Below are positions 7,955 through 17,246 of a stretch of DNA of 64,000 nucleotides, in pieces; within the stretch, counting starts at the first letter, position 1, and each line of letters opens with the position of its first letter. The stretch lies in the NCBI RefSeq assembly GCF_965201005.1, contig NZ_OZ241747.1, positions 1,798,001 to 1,862,000 of the forward strand. The letters are read 5' to 3'. The notes beneath the pieces are model-generated. The model searched no databases. It was given only the letters and a program-made list of their open reading frames with translations, and had not been told where the DNA came from. The translations under genes were made by a program, and so were the position numbers. The DNA is from Mucilaginibacter_A sp965201005. Lineage in GTDB: Bacteria; Bacteroidota; Bacteroidia; Sphingobacteriales; Sphingobacteriaceae.

Positions 7955-8048
7955 ATACTTCTTTTACTGCCTGTTTTTTGGTGGTTTTATACTGATTTTT
8001 GATCAGTAAGAATTATTTAAGCAAAATTTACACGCTTAAAAGAAGTAT
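7955..8048. repeat. Outward-core inverted pair of iterated words (94 bp)
   Basis: ATACTTCTTTTACT at the left end and TTAAAAGAAGTAT at the right end. The AT-rich flanks face inward. Both ends have GTAT instead of GCAT, a matched change on both arms. Confidence 0.8.
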
Positions 8049-8135
8049 AATTAACCTGGCTGAGCAAAAATCAACAGTACCTTATTCTTTACTGGCAAAT
8101 GAAGTATGATAACGATAAGTTAATGATATGTTTAC

Positions 8136-10964
8136 ATGCTTCTCACATCAAAAATGTTTTTTTGCAGCAAACACGCACCTGTGAAAAAATACCTGCTTCT
8201 TTTGCTGCTCTTTATTTATTCTACAATTGCTTTTGCTGCCGGTACTGCCATTGTAAAAGGTACGATTACTGATAAGCGCAGCCGCGAACCCATGATTGGC
8301 GCGGTAATCACCCTTAAAAATACTAAAACAGGCGGTAAAACTGCTACTGCTACAGGTTTGGACGGCAGTTACCTATTTAAAAATGTTTCGGCAGGAAGTT
8401 ATGAGCTGGAAGGAAAATTTATTTCTTATTCGGATACCGAAATAATATTTACCGTTGCAGAAGGTGAAGTAAAAACCGCCAACCTCGAGTTGGAGGCCAA
8501 AAACACCAGCCTGAAAGAAGTAACGATTGCAGGCAAAACCGGCGGCGGCACAGATCAGGCAGCAAGGCGGATCGAGCAGCGGTCAGACCAGGTTTTAAAC
8601 GCGGTTTCAGCCAGAACGATTGAGGTTTCGCCAGATATTACGGTGGCCAACGTGATGCAGCGTGTTTCCGGAGTTTCTGTAGAGCGCAGCAACAACGGCG
8701 AAGCGCAGTATCCGATTATCCGCGGGATGGAAAAACGCTACATTTCTACGCTGGTAAACGGCATCAAAATATCAAGTCCGGATAACAAAAACCGTTATGT
8801 ACCGCTGGATATTTTCCCGGCAGATATTATTGACCGTCTGGAAGTTTATAAATCCCTCACCCCAAATATGGAAGGTGATGCAATTGGCGGCGTGGTAAAT
8901 TTAGTGCTAAAAAATGCACCCGATGTTTTTACCGTACAGGCCAATCTGGGCACGGCCTATGCGCAAAGTATCGCGGCAAACGGTTTCACTAAATTTGACC
9001 AAAGCACCGGTTCCGGCCGTTCACCACGCATCAGTAACGGAGACAATTACATTGCCACATTAAAAGATTTCCCGAACATACCGCAGCATTTTGGTAATAT
9101 AAAAGCACCGCTGGCTACGTTATTAAATTTAAGTTTAGGCGGCCGGACAAATGATAAAAAGTTTGGGGCGATTGCAGCCTTCAGTTATCAAAACCAGTAT
9201 AAAAACACCAACAGCGTTTTTTTTGATACGCAGGTTGCCCCGGCAACCAACGAACCGGCCGTACAAAGTATTTCCCGCAGAAACTACAGCACACAGCAGG
9301 CGAGAAGTGCGGTAATTACCAAGTTTGATTATAGATTTAACAAAGAAAACAACCTCACTTTAAACGCATCTTACATCAACCTCACCCAAAACCAGTATCG
9401 TTTTAACTCGGATACCAGCTTAACTTTGGGCCGCACCGGCATTGGTTACGGTCGGGTTACCCAAGTTCCCAGAACGGTGCGCACGATCCAGCAGGTGTAT
9501 AATTTTAATTTGCAGGGAAACCACGAGGCAGCAAAAAACTTTTGGATCAATTGGTCGGCAGTGTATTCTAAAGCTACGGCAAATGATAACCGCTCTTCTG
9601 TTGCCCTAATTACCGGCCGTGTTTTGCAAACAGATGGTTCTGCCTTACAACAGCCAGTTACTGTGGATGCTTTAAAAGGGCAAACCCGGATTTTTGGTTA
9701 CAATTCCGATCAGGATAAAAGCGGTTATTTAAACTTTATTTACGCCCCCCGGATTTTTGGAACAAAAGTAGAGTTTAGTGCCGGTGGCATGTACCGCAAC
9801 AAAACCCGGAACAGCACTTATGATAACTATACCTTAGCATTGCCGGTTTCTAATTCAACCCAAACTTACAACGGAAATATTGATGAGAACAAGGTTGTGG
9901 TTTCTACCGTTCAGGGAACATCCAACGATGCGTTGAACTATAATTTTACCGAAAATGTAGGTGCCGGATATGGTCAGTTTAAATTTATCATTGGCAAATT
10001 GCAAACCTTGGGTGGTTTGCGTTACGAACATACCAACCAAAACTGGTTTAGTGCAATACCAAATACACAGGTTGGCAAAACCGGTTCTATCAAATATTTT
10101 GATCTACTGCCGAGTTTAAATTTTAAATACATGCTGAACAAGCGGCAGAATTTAAGACTGACTTATTATTCGGCCATCAGCAGACCCGGCTTTTATGAGC
10201 TGATCCCGCATACCGGCGGAGATCCGGATGCCGATTATCAGGAAGTTGGCAATCCTTATTTAAAACGTGTAACTGCGGAAAACTTTGATTTGCGGTATGA
10301 ATTTTTTCCGAAAGCATTAGACCAGTTTCTGGCAGGTATTTTTTACAAACGCATCAACAACCCAATTGAATACACGCTGGAAAAATCTGGTTTAAATTAC
10401 GTTTTAAAAGCTGATAATTTTGGTACAGGTTACAATTATGGTTTCGAACTGGATATAACCAAATACCTGCGCAACTTTGGTATCCGGGCAAATTATACTT
10501 TTACAAATTCGCAAATTACAACCACCAAAATACAGGATTACCGCGATGCGCAAGGCTTTTTAACTAATCGTACGGTACTGCAAAGCCGGCCGTTGCAAGG
10601 GCAATCCAAAAACATCGGTAACCTTTCTTTTTTGTATAAGCAGCCTGAAAACGGTTTTGATGCCCAGGTTTCAGTGGTTTACACCGGCGCGCGTATTAAT
10701 ACGGTTTCTACCTATTACCAAAATGATGTTTGGCAGAAAGGTTTTGTCACGCTGGATTTATCCATCGAAAAACGCCTGTTCAACAAAATGTACGGTTATG
10801 CCAAAGCAACCAATTTGCTGAACACGCCTTACGAACTGGAAATCAGGCGGCCATATCCAACATCGGCACAAGCTGTTGAACTGCAAACTGCCGGACAAAA
10901 TACTTTTGTACGAAAAGACCTTTATCAGCAACATTACCTGATCGGATTGCGCTATAAACTATAA
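8136..10964 (+). CDS. TonB-dependent receptor with carboxypeptidase-like domain
   Basis: A 942-residue outer-membrane receptor. Signal peptide (VKKYLLLLLLFIYSTIAFA), then a CarboxypepD_reg-like domain (VKGTITDKRSREPMIGAVI, about residues 36-120), a plug domain (IIRGMEKRYISTLVNGI, DGP-like NMEGDAIGGVVNL) and a long beta-barrel. It is not SusC-type: no SusD follows. Instead a beta-helix lipoprotein starts ten bases later. ATG 8154 is a possible alternative start. No iterated word lies in this gene or the next, a 4.3-kb gap in an otherwise dense map. The substrate is unknown; the downstream phytase and phosphoesterase suggest phosphate esters. Confidence 0.92.
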   Translation: MLLTSKMFFCSKHAPVKKYLLLLLLFIYSTIAFAAGTAIVKGTITDKRSREPMIGAVITLKNTKTGGKTATATGLDGSYLFKNVSAGSYELEGKFISYSDTEIIFTVAEGEVKTANLELEAKNTSLKEVTIAGKTGGGTDQAARRIEQRSDQVLNAVSARTIEVSPDITVANVMQRVSGVSVERSNNGEAQYPIIRGMEKRYISTLVNGIKISSPDNKNRYVPLDIFPADIIDRLEVYKSLTPNMEGDAIGGVVNLVLKNAPDVFTVQANLGTAYAQSIAANGFTKFDQSTGSGRSPRISNGDNYIATLKDFPNIPQHFGNIKAPLATLLNLSLGGRTNDKKFGAIAAFSYQNQYKNTNSVFFDTQVAPATNEPAVQSISRRNYSTQQARSAVITKFDYRFNKENNLTLNASYINLTQNQYRFNSDTSLTLGRTGIGYGRVTQVPRTVRTIQQVYNFNLQGNHEAAKNFWINWSAVYSKATANDNRSSVALITGRVLQTDGSALQQPVTVDALKGQTRIFGYNSDQDKSGYLNFIYAPRIFGTKVEFSAGGMYRNKTRNSTYDNYTLALPVSNSTQTYNGNIDENKVVVSTVQGTSNDALNYNFTENVGAGYGQFKFIIGKLQTLGGLRYEHTNQNWFSAIPNTQVGKTGSIKYFDLLPSLNFKYMLNKRQNLRLTYYSAISRPGFYELIPHTGGDPDADYQEVGNPYLKRVTAENFDLRYEFFPKALDQFLAGIFYKRINNPIEYTLEKSGLNYVLKADNFGTGYNYGFELDITKYLRNFGIRANYTFTNSQITTTKIQDYRDAQGFLTNRTVLQSRPLQGQSKNIGNLSFLYKQPENGFDAQVSVVYTGARINTVSTYYQNDVWQKGFVTLDLSIEKRLFNKMYGYAKATNLLNTPYELEIRRPYPTSAQAVELQTAGQNTFVRKDLYQQHYLIGLRYKL

Positions 10965-10974
10965 TTCCATCACT

Positions 10975-12381
10975 ATGAATCAAAAATTAAAATATTTGCT
11001 TTTGGCCGGCGGATTAATGCTGCTGTTGAACGCCTGCCACAAAGCAGAGCTGGTGGATATTTCTGTTCCGGTGGTGCAGGCCGGAAATACCATTAAATCT
11101 GATACGCTGAAAGGCAGTGTAAAAGGTACAATGCTAAGTGGCAAAACCTATTATTTTAATTCCGACATTACCATAAACGATGGTGATACTTTGCTGATGC
11201 AAAGCGGTGTTAAGCTGATTGCCCTGGGCGATGGCAAAACGGCCGCAACCGCACCCGAAATTTTTAACCATGGTACATTTATCAGCTTGGGGACAAAGGG
11301 GCAGCCCAATTATATCACCGTAAAAAACGCTGCCGATCTGCACACGCAGGCCGCAGCTCAAAACTACACCAATGTTTTCCAGGGTTGGTGGGGCGGCATG
11401 GTTTGTACGCCCGCCGCGCCAACTGCAGCCAACCCAACGCCAGCTGGTGGTGATGTGATTATCAAGTGGACACATATAGAGTTTGCAGGTTCTCCCGCCG
11501 GTGCCAATAATGAAACTGCCGTTTACAAACAGGGCGATCCGCGCTATAATATCTATTTTGGCAACATCAAAAAGAATTTTATTGTAGAAGATTCCTGGTT
11601 TTTTGGGGCCAAAGATGACAATATCCGGGTGGTTGGCGGCAAAATCAGCATCATGCGCAACACGTTTGAACTTTGCGGCGGCGCAGGCGGCGAGTTTGTG
11701 AACATGAAAAGCGGCACCGTTGGCGATCTGGCTTTTAACATGTGTATCGGCTCGGCCACAAATGCTTTAAAAGCTTCTGATTCGGGCACATCCGGAACGC
11801 AATGCAACGTAAACATGTACAACAACACCATTGTAAACGGTGGTTACCGGCAAACCAAAACCGGCCGCGGCGGCAGTATTGATTACGAAGCCGGTGCCAG
11901 AGGTTTAGTTTACAACAACCTGATTGTTAACTGCCGCTTTGGTGTGCGTATTACCAACGATGCCGATGTGGCAAATGTGGTTTACGGCAACCAGTTTTTT
12001 TATGGTTACTCGGCAGCAATTGTTGGTCAGTTTTATGCAAGCGATGGCATTGGTAAAGGTGTCGGCGTTTCAAAATCAACTGATGTTATTTCAGCCATAC
12101 CACAACAAAATAGCCCGATGTTTTACGGTTATGATGTAAACAAGTATAACTTTACAACTAATCCGGGGCCGGTAACAGCCAATCTGCAACCTTATAATTT
12201 ACTTGCGGTTGGTGCAGCTAATTTTAATCTACAGACAGCTTCGCCCGGGATCAACAAAGCCAAAACAGATTTTTCTCCGCTAAAAGCAGTAACCACAACC
12301 GGCAGTTTCGGTGCAGACGTTACGCTTCCCGGAAAAGATATCGGTGCTTATCAGGAAGGCGGAAATGGCAATCTGCATTAA
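10975..12381 (+). CDS. Outer-membrane lipoprotein with right-handed beta-helix repeats
   Basis: A 468-residue lipoprotein with lipobox LLNAC (Cys21). The middle is rich in N, G and short beta strands (NIRVVGGKISIMRNTF, VNMYNNTIVNGG, GLVYNNLIVNCRFGVRI), the pattern of a right-handed parallel beta-helix as in pectate-lyase-like and DUF1565-like proteins. It begins ten bases after the TonB receptor and is probably its surface partner, binding or processing the ligand. No catalytic residues can be assigned by eye. Confidence 0.75.
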   Translation: MNQKLKYLLLAGGLMLLLNACHKAELVDISVPVVQAGNTIKSDTLKGSVKGTMLSGKTYYFNSDITINDGDTLLMQSGVKLIALGDGKTAATAPEIFNHGTFISLGTKGQPNYITVKNAADLHTQAAAQNYTNVFQGWWGGMVCTPAAPTAANPTPAGGDVIIKWTHIEFAGSPAGANNETAVYKQGDPRYNIYFGNIKKNFIVEDSWFFGAKDDNIRVVGGKISIMRNTFELCGGAGGEFVNMKSGTVGDLAFNMCIGSATNALKASDSGTSGTQCNVNMYNNTIVNGGYRQTKTGRGGSIDYEAGARGLVYNNLIVNCRFGVRITNDADVANVVYGNQFFYGYSAAIVGQFYASDGIGKGVGVSKSTDVISAIPQQNSPMFYGYDVNKYNFTTNPGPVTANLQPYNLLAVGAANFNLQTASPGINKAKTDFSPLKAVTTTGSFGADVTLPGKDIGAYQEGGNGNLH

Positions 12382-12397
12382 GCAATTGTTTTTACCG

Positions 12398-12487
12398 GTG
12401 CTTCTTTTATCGGTATAAATTTTATCGGTTTACATTGATGACAAAAAACCGTTATAGCTGACTAATTTTATGCGATAAAAGAAGCAT
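12398..12487. repeat. Outward-core inverted pair of iterated words (90 bp)
   Basis: GTGCTTCTTTTATC at the left, GATAAAAGAAGCAT at the right, with AT-rich flanks inward. It follows the lipoprotein stop by 17 bases. Confidence 0.9.
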
Positions 12488-12534
12488 GTAAACCTTTCAG
12501 ATCAACCCGAGACACATTTCCTTCAACTTAAAAA

Positions 12535-13881
12535 ATGAAATTACTTAAACTGATTTTTATACCAATATTTATTTTTAACACGGCACAAACTGTTGCCGCC
12601 CAAAATTGCAAAGTTGAATTTTTGGGTACCAAAACCTTATACCAAAAACCGGAGAATCCAAGTGCTGCCGCTCCGGCCGGTTATTTACCGGTTTTTATCA
12701 ATTATGTTGGTCGGCACGGCGCGCGGCACCTCACCAAAAATATAAAAACCAATTACGCTTATCAGCTTTTGTTTCGGGCAGATAGCTTGCATGGTTTAAC
12801 GGAAAAAGGGCAGGAGCTGAAACAAATGGTTTTGAAGCTGGAAAAAGTTGAGCAAGGAAATACCAAATTTATCTCTGCAGAAGGCCGGGCGGAGTTGCAT
12901 GGCATTGCCGGGCGGATGGTGCACCAATATCCTACTGTTTTTGAGGAACCGTTAAACATTAAACTTTCTGTTACCAAAGAAATCCGGACGGCGCAAAGTG
13001 CCGATGCTTTTTTTACCGGTATAAATTCATCAACCTCAAACAAACCGCTGATCACTAAAATTACGGACGATACCAACTTGCGCTTTTACGATTTTTCGCC
13101 AGCTTACGATGTGTATAAAAAAAGTGATGCAGTTAAAAAAAACCTGAAACTGCTGCAAAAGCAAGAACGGATCAATCTGATTGACAATAGAATAGCCAAA
13201 AATATTTTTAAACCGCTTTTTGCAGAAAAACTTAGTGCAGATGAAACCGAAAAGTTTACTGCCGAAATTTTTGGCTTTGCAACAATTGTTTATTCACTGC
13301 AAAATGAAATTGCCCGGGCCGGGTTTTCCACCGCAGAGTTAAATTTCAGCACTATTTTTACCTGCGAAGAATTAGGGCATTTGGGCTCGGTCGGGGCAGC
13401 GGAAGATTATTTAAAAAAAGGACCTGCAAATAACCTGAACGGTATCCAGGTAAAAATTGCGGTGCCGCTGCTGATCAATTTTATTAAAACAACAGATGAA
13501 TTTATAGCTACCGGAAAATACAATGCGCAGTTGCGTTTTGCACATGCAGAAACCATTTTGCCTTTCGCCGCAATCCTGGACATCAGTTCTGCCGATAAAA
13601 CGGTAGCCGATTTAAGTAAGCTGAGCCAGTTTTGGCGGCCCGAAAACATTGCACCGTTAAGCAGTAACATTCAGTGGGTTTTGTACCGAAAAAAAGGTTC
13701 TAAAAATTGCCTGATAAAAGTATTGCTGAACGAGAAAGAAATACCTATTACTGGTTTGGCCACAAAAAATTTCCCGTTTTATACCTGGGATGATTTGAAA
13801 GGTTTTTACCTGAAAAAGCTTTCTGCCTGGAATATAAAGTTGGGCACAGACATGGTTTTGTATTTGAAAAACTTACATTGA
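12535..13881 (+). CDS. Histidine-acid phosphatase, MINPP-type phytase
   Basis: A 448-residue secreted protein with a signal peptide ending near VAAQ. The catalytic RHGARH (Arg60-His61-Gly62) is the phosphohistidine loop of clade-2 histidine phosphatases. The C-terminal proton-donor motif reads HAET (His337, Glu339). HAE instead of HD is the hallmark of multiple inositol polyphosphate phosphatases rather than AppA-type phytases. It is expected to release phosphate from phytate in the periplasm or outside the cell. It stands between the TonB/beta-helix pair and a phosphoesterase fusion, which supports an organic-phosphate role. Activity and substrate are inferred. Confidence 0.85.
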   Translation: MKLLKLIFIPIFIFNTAQTVAAQNCKVEFLGTKTLYQKPENPSAAAPAGYLPVFINYVGRHGARHLTKNIKTNYAYQLLFRADSLHGLTEKGQELKQMVLKLEKVEQGNTKFISAEGRAELHGIAGRMVHQYPTVFEEPLNIKLSVTKEIRTAQSADAFFTGINSSTSNKPLITKITDDTNLRFYDFSPAYDVYKKSDAVKKNLKLLQKQERINLIDNRIAKNIFKPLFAEKLSADETEKFTAEIFGFATIVYSLQNEIARAGFSTAELNFSTIFTCEELGHLGSVGAAEDYLKKGPANNLNGIQVKIAVPLLINFIKTTDEFIATGKYNAQLRFAHAETILPFAAILDISSADKTVADLSKLSQFWRPENIAPLSSNIQWVLYRKKGSKNCLIKVLLNEKEIPITGLATKNFPFYTWDDLKGFYLKKLSAWNIKLGTDMVLYLKNLH

Positions 13882-13947
13882 GGTAGGTTTAAACTGCCGG
13901 TTAAAATCATAGGTAGCAGTTTGGTCTTGTTCAGATTTATATTTGCA

Positions 13948-14057
13948 ATGCTTCTTTTATCACCTAAAAAACGGTAAAGTATGATCCGCTTTTTAACAAA
14001 AATATTTTCGTTTAAACCAGGTTTTGAAACCATAATCAAGGGCGATAATAGAAGCAT
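13948..14057. repeat. Outward-core inverted pair of iterated words (110 bp)
   Basis: ATGCTTCTTTTATC at the left and GATAATAGAAGCAT (one mismatch) at the right. Confidence 0.85.
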
Positions 14058-14094
14058 GAACTTTACTTTTTGGGAGAAGGTTTGAGGTGAAGTG

Positions 14095-14149
14095 ATGCTT
14101 CTTTTACTAACCTTTTTTCAGTAGGAAAATCAGGCGGTAAAAACAGTAT
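14095..14149. repeat. Outward-core inverted pair, mixed A and B classes (55 bp)
   Basis: ATGCTTCTTTTACT at the left (A class) and GGTAAAAACAGTAT at the right (B class). It shows that the two classes can pair in one element. Confidence 0.8.
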
Positions 14150-14222
14150 TGCCTTGAAAAATAAAACCTGGTTTCTCCGCAGAAAACCTTAAAGCATAAC
14201 AGATTTGTTTTTATTTTGCAGC

Positions 14223-17051
14223 ATGTTTAAACAAAAATTTCCCAGCCTGTGTGTTATCTGTTTTGGGTTGATGCTTGCCGCCTGTCATCCGCCCCAAAAC
14301 AAAAAAAACGCAGTAAATGAAGAGCAGAATATGCACTTTAGTTATGATGACAGCACGCTGACCAACAAAATTTTGCCGGTGATGATGCCGTATAACCGCT
14401 TGATTGACCCGGCAGGCAAAGTGGTTTCTTTTGGCAGTCCGGACTTGGAAAACCACAGTATGGACGTGAAACTGATTGCGGGCAGCAGCGAAATTGTGGT
14501 GGAGGACCGGTACGGGATAGCAGTGATTGATACCACAACGCAGAAAGTTGTTGGCCGGTGGACCTACAGCGACGACCCAAAACTGACCGGTTTGATGAGT
14601 ACGTATTCAGGTTTGAAAGTTTGTAAAATTGATAACGTTGATTATATTTTCTGGAGTGCGGCGGTTTCCAACGGTTCCAGGTCGCGTTCGTGCGTGTTGC
14701 AGGCTTCCTGGGAAAATGGCCGGTTAAAAGTAGTGAACGTACTTGATTTTAAGCCCGAAAAACCATCGCCGTTAGCGTTGCCCAACGAGGTTTTTATTAA
14801 CCCGGAAAATGGCGAAAACTTTTTATACGTTGTTTTGAACGGCAATAATCAGCTGGTAAAAATCAACCTTAAAAACAGTAAAACCGTGTGGACGAAGCCT
14901 ACCGGCGTGGCACCATACGGCATCAGTATCGTGCAAAATAAAATTTTTGTGAGCAATTGGGGCGGCCCGGTCCCAACCGATACCACGCGCGAAACGGCGG
15001 GCGTGCCTTACGGCAAAACATATATCGACCCAAAAACCGGCGCAACCGCCAGCGGTACGGTTTCTGTTTTTGATACCGAAACCGGAAAAAGTTTGAAAGA
15101 AATAACCGTTGGCCTGCATCCGAATGCCATCGTCAACAGCAGCGATGGTAAGTTTATTTATGTGGCCAATGGCAACAGTGATATGGTTTCGGTTATTTCT
15201 GCCCAAAACCTGCAAACGGTGGAAGAAATCCCGGTAAAATTAATGCCTGGCAAAAACAGCTTTATCGGCGATACGCCAAACGCGCTGGCTTTAAGCGGTG
15301 ATGATAAAATTTTGTTCGTGGCGAACGGAATGGACAATGCTGTGGCCATGATAAAATTAGGCGTAAAAACAGCATCGGCAGGTTCGGGCAAAAGTGAGGT
15401 TTTGGGTTTTGTGCCAACGGAAGCGTATCCAGGAGGACTGGCGGTTGACGGCCAAACGCTTTTTGTGACCAATCTGGAAGGGGAAGGTTCCCGCGTGGGC
15501 AGCAGTGAAACGGGCAAAAGTGCCAGGGCCGAAATACCAACCAGTGCCGTGCCCTCGGCTACAAAACCGGCCGTAAAAGTTGCCGCAGGCGCAATTCCGA
15601 CCGGTAAATCTGTGGTAGGTTCGGTTGCGGCAGCCCCGGTCCCGGCAGATGCAGATGTTGAGGCTTACAATTCACATCACCAAAAAGCCACGGTTTCGAT
15701 TATTTCCATCCCAAACCAATCACTATTAGATCAATATACCAAACGGGTGAAAACACTGAATTTAACTTTCAGGCAGGATATTGCACGCTTGCTTCCGCGC
15801 AAAAACATCGCCCCGAAACCTATGCCGGAGCGTATTGGCGAACCTTCGGTTTTTAAACATGTACTGTATATCATCAAAGAAAACCGCACTTACGATCAGG
15901 TTTTGGGCGATATGCCGGAAGGGAACGGCCAAGCGTCGCTTTGTATTTTTGGCAACCAGATCACCCCGAACCAGCACAGTTTGGCGCGTAATTTTTTGCT
16001 GTTGGACAATTATTATGCTTCCGGAAAATGTTCTGCCGAAGGCCACCAATGGACGGATGCGGCAATGGTGACCGATTACGTAGAGAAAAGTGTGCGTGCC
16101 TGGTTCCGCAGTTACCCGCACGTGCAGGAAGATGCGCTGGTGTACGACAGCAATGGTTTTATCTGGAACAATGCCGCCGATCATGGCAAAACGGTACGCA
16201 TTTACGGCGAAGCTTGTCAGCCGCATTTTGACAATAAGCTTAACTGGACAGCAATTTATGAAAATTACAAAGCCGGAAAACCATTCAAATTTTACAACAC
16301 AAGCACTATTTCGCGTGTTCGGCCCATGTTGTCGCAAAATTATCCGGGATCAGACGATCATCGGGTGAACGAGCAATTACGGGCAACAGCCTTTATCAGC
16401 GAATTGAAAGAGTATGAAAAAAAACCGGGCGACCAGCTGCCGAATTTAATGGTGATGGCTTTGTCTTCCGATCATACAGTGGGCACACGGCCCGGTTTCC
16501 CTACGCCGGCAGCGATGGTGGCCGATAACGATTTGGCGTTGGGGCGGATGATTGAAGCCGTTACCAAAAGCCGTTTCTGGAAAAATACGGTTATTTTTGT
16601 AACTGAAGATGATTCGCAGGCGGGCTGGGACCATGTTTCGGCTTATCGGACCACAGGTTTTGTAGTGAGCCCGTATTCGGTTTTCAAACATAAAATCTCT
16701 ACCAATTATAACCAGGTGAGCATGGTGCGCTCTATCGAGCAGATTTTGGGAATCCCGCCGATGAACGTGATGGATGCCACCGCTTTGCCGATGTTTAAAT
16801 GTTTTACCGCCAAACCTTCTGCCCAAACCTATCAAAGCCTGGCCAACCAGATGCCGATTGATCAGCTTAACCCCAAATTAGCCGCATTAAAAGGGATGGC
16901 TTTGCATTTTGCCAAACTTTCACTCCGGCCGGAATACGATCATATTGATGGCGGAAACGATGATGTGATGAACCGGATTATTTGGTTTTCGGCCAAAGGG
17001 AAAAAGCCTTATCCGGCCAATTTAGCAGGCAAGGATGTGGATGACGATTGA
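14223..17051 (+). CDS. YncE-type beta-propeller / phosphoesterase fusion lipoprotein
   Basis: A 942-residue lipoprotein (LMLAACHPP, Cys21). Residues about 50-430 form a YncE-like beta-propeller (VYNNLV-type blades such as GKFIYVANGNSDMVSVI and ILFVANGMDNAVAMI). An Ala/Pro/Ser linker follows (about 430-500). From about residue 545 the phosphoesterase domain of the phospholipase C/acid phosphatase type begins (LYIIKENRTYDQVLGDM, DNYYASGKCSAEGHQWTD, FVTEDDSQAGWDHVSAYRT). ATG 14223 puts the lipobox at the normal distance; the TTG at 14205 is less likely. It lies downstream of the phytase, suggesting phosphate release from esters. A B-type word is at 15362-15375. Confidence 0.88.
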   Translation: MFKQKFPSLCVICFGLMLAACHPPQNKKNAVNEEQNMHFSYDDSTLTNKILPVMMPYNRLIDPAGKVVSFGSPDLENHSMDVKLIAGSSEIVVEDRYGIAVIDTTTQKVVGRWTYSDDPKLTGLMSTYSGLKVCKIDNVDYIFWSAAVSNGSRSRSCVLQASWENGRLKVVNVLDFKPEKPSPLALPNEVFINPENGENFLYVVLNGNNQLVKINLKNSKTVWTKPTGVAPYGISIVQNKIFVSNWGGPVPTDTTRETAGVPYGKTYIDPKTGATASGTVSVFDTETGKSLKEITVGLHPNAIVNSSDGKFIYVANGNSDMVSVISAQNLQTVEEIPVKLMPGKNSFIGDTPNALALSGDDKILFVANGMDNAVAMIKLGVKTASAGSGKSEVLGFVPTEAYPGGLAVDGQTLFVTNLEGEGSRVGSSETGKSARAEIPTSAVPSATKPAVKVAAGAIPTGKSVVGSVAAAPVPADADVEAYNSHHQKATVSIISIPNQSLLDQYTKRVKTLNLTFRQDIARLLPRKNIAPKPMPERIGEPSVFKHVLYIIKENRTYDQVLGDMPEGNGQASLCIFGNQITPNQHSLARNFLLLDNYYASGKCSAEGHQWTDAAMVTDYVEKSVRAWFRSYPHVQEDALVYDSNGFIWNNAADHGKTVRIYGEACQPHFDNKLNWTAIYENYKAGKPFKFYNTSTISRVRPMLSQNYPGSDDHRVNEQLRATAFISELKEYEKKPGDQLPNLMVMALSSDHTVGTRPGFPTPAAMVADNDLALGRMIEAVTKSRFWKNTVIFVTEDDSQAGWDHVSAYRTTGFVVSPYSVFKHKISTNYNQVSMVRSIEQILGIPPMNVMDATALPMFKCFTAKPSAQTYQSLANQMPIDQLNPKLAALKGMALHFAKLSLRPEYDHIDGGNDDVMNRIIWFSAKGKKPYPANLAGKDVDDD

Positions 17052-17098
17052 CGCTGCTGTTTAAAGCTGGCAGTTAAGGCTTTTGCCAAAAAACAGGT

Positions 17099-17112
17099 GA
17101 TAAAAGAAGCAT
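17099..17112 (+). repeat. Iterated word, intergenic copy
   Basis: GATAAAAGAAGCAT after an AGG-containing flank, 48 bases past the phosphoesterase stop. Confidence 0.85.
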
Positions 17113-17246
17113 CGGCGTAAACTTTAACTGCATTGCCTTTAGCGTCTGGCGGTTGTGGCGATTAAAATAGAGGTATAATTTGCTTGTAACCGTTTGATTT
17201 TCAGATGTGTTTTATCAGCTCTGACGAAGTTTTTAGATTATCAAAT

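Larger units (their letters stand above)
7758..8135. other. Gene-free stretch between tRNA-Phe and TonB receptor
   Basis: It holds the tRNA terminator (7769-7805) and one inverted pair of iterated words in GTAT form (7955-8048). No ORF with coding character is seen. Confidence 0.7.
13882..14222. other. Gene-free stretch with two iterated-word pairs
   Basis: It holds two adjacent outward-core pairs (13948-14057 and 14095-14149), and no credible ORF. Confidence 0.7.
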
